Source: Treponema medium (GTDB lineage Bacteria > Spirochaetota > Spirochaetia > Treponematales > Treponemataceae). Taken from it: a DNA stretch of 64,000 bases. Location: assembly GCF_017161265.1 (NCBI RefSeq), contig NZ_CP031393.1, positions 1,426,001-1,490,000 on the forward strand, in the 5' to 3' direction. Below are positions 61,521 through 64,000 of this stretch, one piece after another. How positions within the stretch are numbered: position 1 is the first letter of the stretch; each line of letters starts with the position of its first letter. The notes under the pieces were generated by a model. It worked only from the letters and a program-made list of their open reading frames with translations. It was not told the DNA's origin and made no database searches. The translations under genes were made by a program, and so were the position numbers.

Positions 61521-64000
61521 ATGAAAAAGCAGTATGTGAACTTTATAAGCATTCTTTTTGCAGCGCTGTGTTTTGCATTTACCGCATGTAACCAAGGTAT
61601 GACTACCGGTGGAGAGACCGGTACTGTAAGAATTGTTATCGGAGGGGAGGGGGCTGTCCGTTCCGTTGATGGGGAAGGCCTGCCGGTTTTTGACGAAACA
61701 AATACAAAAATTACCGTTACCGATAAAGATGGAACTGAATTGGCAAAAGGAAACGGCAAAACGCCTGTTGAGTTGACGCTTAATATCGATACCAAAATTA
61801 CCGTAAAGGTCGTTGTTACAACGGCAGCAGGCGTATGGCGCGGTTCAAAAGAACATACCGTTACGGCCGGAAACAATGATGTTGTCGTAAAGCTGTCTAA
61901 AACACCGAAGAGTGTAGGGAATGTTCTTTCCAAGGTTAAACGGAACAAGCCTCAAGATGTTGAAATTACGCTCAAGCTGGCAAACGGGAAAGAGCTTATT
62001 GATGATGTTAAAATCCGCGGCAATCATCAGGGGTATCCGGTCATAGCACGTGACGGTAAAGGCAGAATATATGTGCTCTATGACAAGGGTAGTTCAAGAC
62101 ATTTTACCCGCTTTGATGCCGAAGGGAATGAGGATGCCGACTTTGAGACCGCTATTACGAGTGTACTGCCATCCTCTGTCCGCATCCGCACTATGACGGT
62201 TGATGCTAAAACCAATACCATTTTTGTATTTGATACTTTTTCTCCTAATGTATACGCGCTAACAGAAAGCAGCCCCAATGTCTTTACCTGTTCAGGTCCG
62301 TTTGACATTAGTACGTTGCCCGTGGCAGCTACTGCTCTCCCTGTTAGCGCAGCAGCTGCATATAACGGCGTGCTGTTCTTAGCAACAAGTGCAAATAAAC
62401 TGATTGCCTGCGATGTAACGTTATCCGGTACATCCTTGACACTGGTTGAAAGAGCCATAGAAACGTTGGAAAATCTCCGCCCCAGCTCTCTAGGCGGGTG
62501 GACTGCATGTACCGGTCTTTTTGCCGATAAAAGCGGCGTCTACTGTCTGCTGTATGGAAGTTCATTGAGAAGTCCTCAGTGGTATATGGTAGGAGCGCTT
62601 GTTCATTATACATATAGTGAAGGGGGGCTTGCAAATAAAACCGTGAAAGGGCTCCATTCCAAAGCAGGAGGAAACGATCCGTCCCTTACCTTTGAGGAGA
62701 AGGCTTTTGTTAATCCCGTAGGCTTTATCGGCTATGATGAGGATTACCTCTACATTGCGGATGACGGTGCTGAAATAAGCGAAAATCCCTATATAGACTT
62801 TTGTATTGCCGGCAACAAAAACCGTATTGCAAAGGTCAATCGTGATACCAAGGTCTTGACCTTTGAAGATTCCGCCTCCGACGTAACATGGTTTGCGGAA
62901 TACCGTGAATATCCTCCAACGAAGATACCGCATTTATTGTGGAGCCGCGATGAGGACGGCCATGTTACCCTCAAGCTGAAAACTTTGGACGGCAGCGTAA
63001 AAGAGCTTGTTCAGGATATCAACACAAGGCAGCAGGACAAGCTGATGACCGCGCGGGACAGCGCGGGGAATGTTTATGTGTTGTATTGCGACAGTACGCC
63101 GACTGCACAGCTTCATCTTGAACGCTTTAGCGCGGACGGTACAAAAGATAATAACTTCGGAACTGCAAAGACGGGATTTACTTTGCCCGATACCGATATA
63201 ACCGATCTTGCCGTAGATTTTAAAACGGCAGATGTCTTTTTGCTCAAACGCACTATGGCAGCAGGCCTCACGGATACGGTGATTACCGCATATATGGCAA
63301 AGGCTGATACCGGCTATGCTTCTTTCAGCGGCCCCGCGACAGTTACTATGCCCGATGTTCGGGGGGCGGTAACTATCGATGCCGTTGCCGCGTTTGACGG
63401 TACGCTCTTTTTTGCAATGGATGTGAAGGTTGGCTCGGACAATGTTAAAAAGCTGTACGCATATAAAATGCAAACGGCAGGAATTTTTGCATTTACTACG
63501 GATAAAACCGAAACGGAGCTGTCTAAACTTCGTGATGATGACAAAAACCCAATGGTATGCACCGGCTTATTTGCCGACCGAAAGGGTGTCTACGGCATGC
63601 TTGCCCAAAAAAATGTCATTGGGGGAGCAGCCTTCTATGCGCTGGGCAAAATAGTACGGTACACGTACGACGGTTCTACACAATTAACGCCGGTCGCACT
63701 GTCGGGCAATAACAGCGGCCTTAACCCTGCTGCTGCAACCCCCGGTTCCATTGGATATGATGCACAGTATTTTTCCTATCCGGCAGGCTTTCTCGGCTAT
63801 GACGGGGATAATCTGTACATTGCGGATGACGGTGTAGATATCACAGAGCTGAACGAAAATCACCGTGTCAACGGCAATCAAGATCGCATTATGGCCTTTG
63901 ATCGTAAAAACGACACTTTGAGCGCTTCTTCTTTGGATTTGGACGGTGCAACATGGTTTAAAAGCTATGATAAGTACACATATCCCGAAACGAAGATGCT
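61521..64000 (+). CDS. Large lipoprotein with tandem beta-propeller-like repeats (truncated by window end)
   Basis: The frame is open from ATG 61521 to the window end (826 codons). It starts with a lipoprotein signal (MKKQYVNFISILFAALCFAF, lipobox FTAC, Cys23). After a ~75-residue beta domain come two long repeats of about 290-320 residues. Each begins VEITLKLANG/VTLKLKTLDG, continues with GRIYVLYD/GNVYVLYC, CTGLFAD.GVY, VNPVGFIGYD/SYPAGFLGYD and LYIADDG, and ends near TWF. The layout suggests a surface-exposed beta-propeller. AGGAGGTAGGAT precedes the start. Function unknown; the C-terminus is not seen. Confidence 0.75.
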   Translation, partial: MKKQYVNFISILFAALCFAFTACNQGMTTGGETGTVRIVIGGEGAVRSVDGEGLPVFDETNTKITVTDKDGTELAKGNGKTPVELTLNIDTKITVKVVVTTAAGVWRGSKEHTVTAGNNDVVVKLSKTPKSVGNVLSKVKRNKPQDVEITLKLANGKELIDDVKIRGNHQGYPVIARDGKGRIYVLYDKGSSRHFTRFDAEGNEDADFETAITSVLPSSVRIRTMTVDAKTNTIFVFDTFSPNVYALTESSPNVFTCSGPFDISTLPVAATALPVSAAAAYNGVLFLATSANKLIACDVTLSGTSLTLVERAIETLENLRPSSLGGWTACTGLFADKSGVYCLLYGSSLRSPQWYMVGALVHYTYSEGGLANKTVKGLHSKAGGNDPSLTFEEKAFVNPVGFIGYDEDYLYIADDGAEISENPYIDFCIAGNKNRIAKVNRDTKVLTFEDSASDVTWFAEYREYPPTKIPHLLWSRDEDGHVTLKLKTLDGSVKELVQDINTRQQDKLMTARDSAGNVYVLYCDSTPTAQLHLERFSADGTKDNNFGTAKTGFTLPDTDITDLAVDFKTADVFLLKRTMAAGLTDTVITAYMAKADTGYASFSGPATVTMPDVRGAVTIDAVAAFDGTLFFAMDVKVGSDNVKKLYAYKMQTAGIFAFTTDKTETELSKLRDDDKNPMVCTGLFADRKGVYGMLAQKNVIGGAAFYALGKIVRYTYDGSTQLTPVALSGNNSGLNPAAATPGSIGYDAQYFSYPAGFLGYDGDNLYIADDGVDITELNENHRVNGNQDRIMAFDRKNDTLSASSLDLDGATWFKSYDKYTYPETKM

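Overview
This window looks like a chromosomal segment of a Treponema (spirochaete). The evidence is the gene order tRNA-Thr/rpmG/tRNA-Trp/secE/nusG/rplKAJL/rpoBC/rpsL/rpsG, the Trep_Strep-type ECF transporter, the FliL-like and treponemal FGE-domain lipoproteins, and the rpn genes. Moderate GC suggests an oral species near T. vincentii or T. medium; that assignment is inference. The 5' end cuts into an adenine deaminase gene and the 3' end cuts into a large lipoprotein gene.

Layout. 0-4.4 kb is a purine-catabolism operon: adenine deaminase C-terminus, then the Mo, FAD and 2Fe-2S subunits of a xanthine dehydrogenase-type hydroxylase. 4.4-6.2 kb holds a double-domain ZinT-like lipoprotein with a palindromic operator and a probable small RNA behind a near-consensus promoter. 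6.2-8.4 kb carries a U32 protein and an alpha/beta-hydrolase-fold protein without its nucleophile serine. 8.9-14.9 kb is a complete oligopeptide ABC operon (oppABCDF). 15.1-19.4 kb has sppA, tRNA-Leu, a FliL-like gene and an ECF sigma/anti-sigma pair. 19.5-23.3 kb is a dual ATPase/T/S ECF importer with an AraC regulator. 23.3-25.3 kb has a NicO-type metal exporter with its DUF1007 partner and rpmB. 25.4-26.7 kb is an intact DDE insertion sequence. 27.2-33.8 kb has nrnA, an RluA-type synthase, queA, argR and two exported proteins of unknown role.

34.5-38.3 kb is accessory. It has an Ig/FGE-domain surface lipoprotein whose last codons carry the signature of a diversity-generating retroelement target, followed by hairpin repeats, an rpn fragment and an intact rpn gene. 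38.7-51.3 kb is the conserved translation/transcription core with no dispersed repeats. 51.3-55.2 kb has a class II aldolase, an MFS transporter and two solute-binding lipoproteins. 55.8-59.0 kb has ligA and yebC between repeats. 59.2-61.3 kb is an rpn gene wrecked by a repeat and by an ISAs1-type element with a perfect 9-bp target duplication.

The most unusual feature is a family of about eleven ~95-nt cassettes in the accessory regions. Each contains three hairpins. H3 is 6+6+6 nt and H1 is usually 14+6+14 nt. Their stems differ between copies, yet every hexaloop reads ANGGAY on one strand. This is the architecture of CsrA/RsmA-binding hairpins; one copy matches the known CsrA SELEX consensus exactly. 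The cassettes sit inside at least three kinds of carrier repeat, and one carrier is present both with and without the cassette. I propose they are mobile, CsrA-titrating RNA modules; the function is inference, the structure is read directly.
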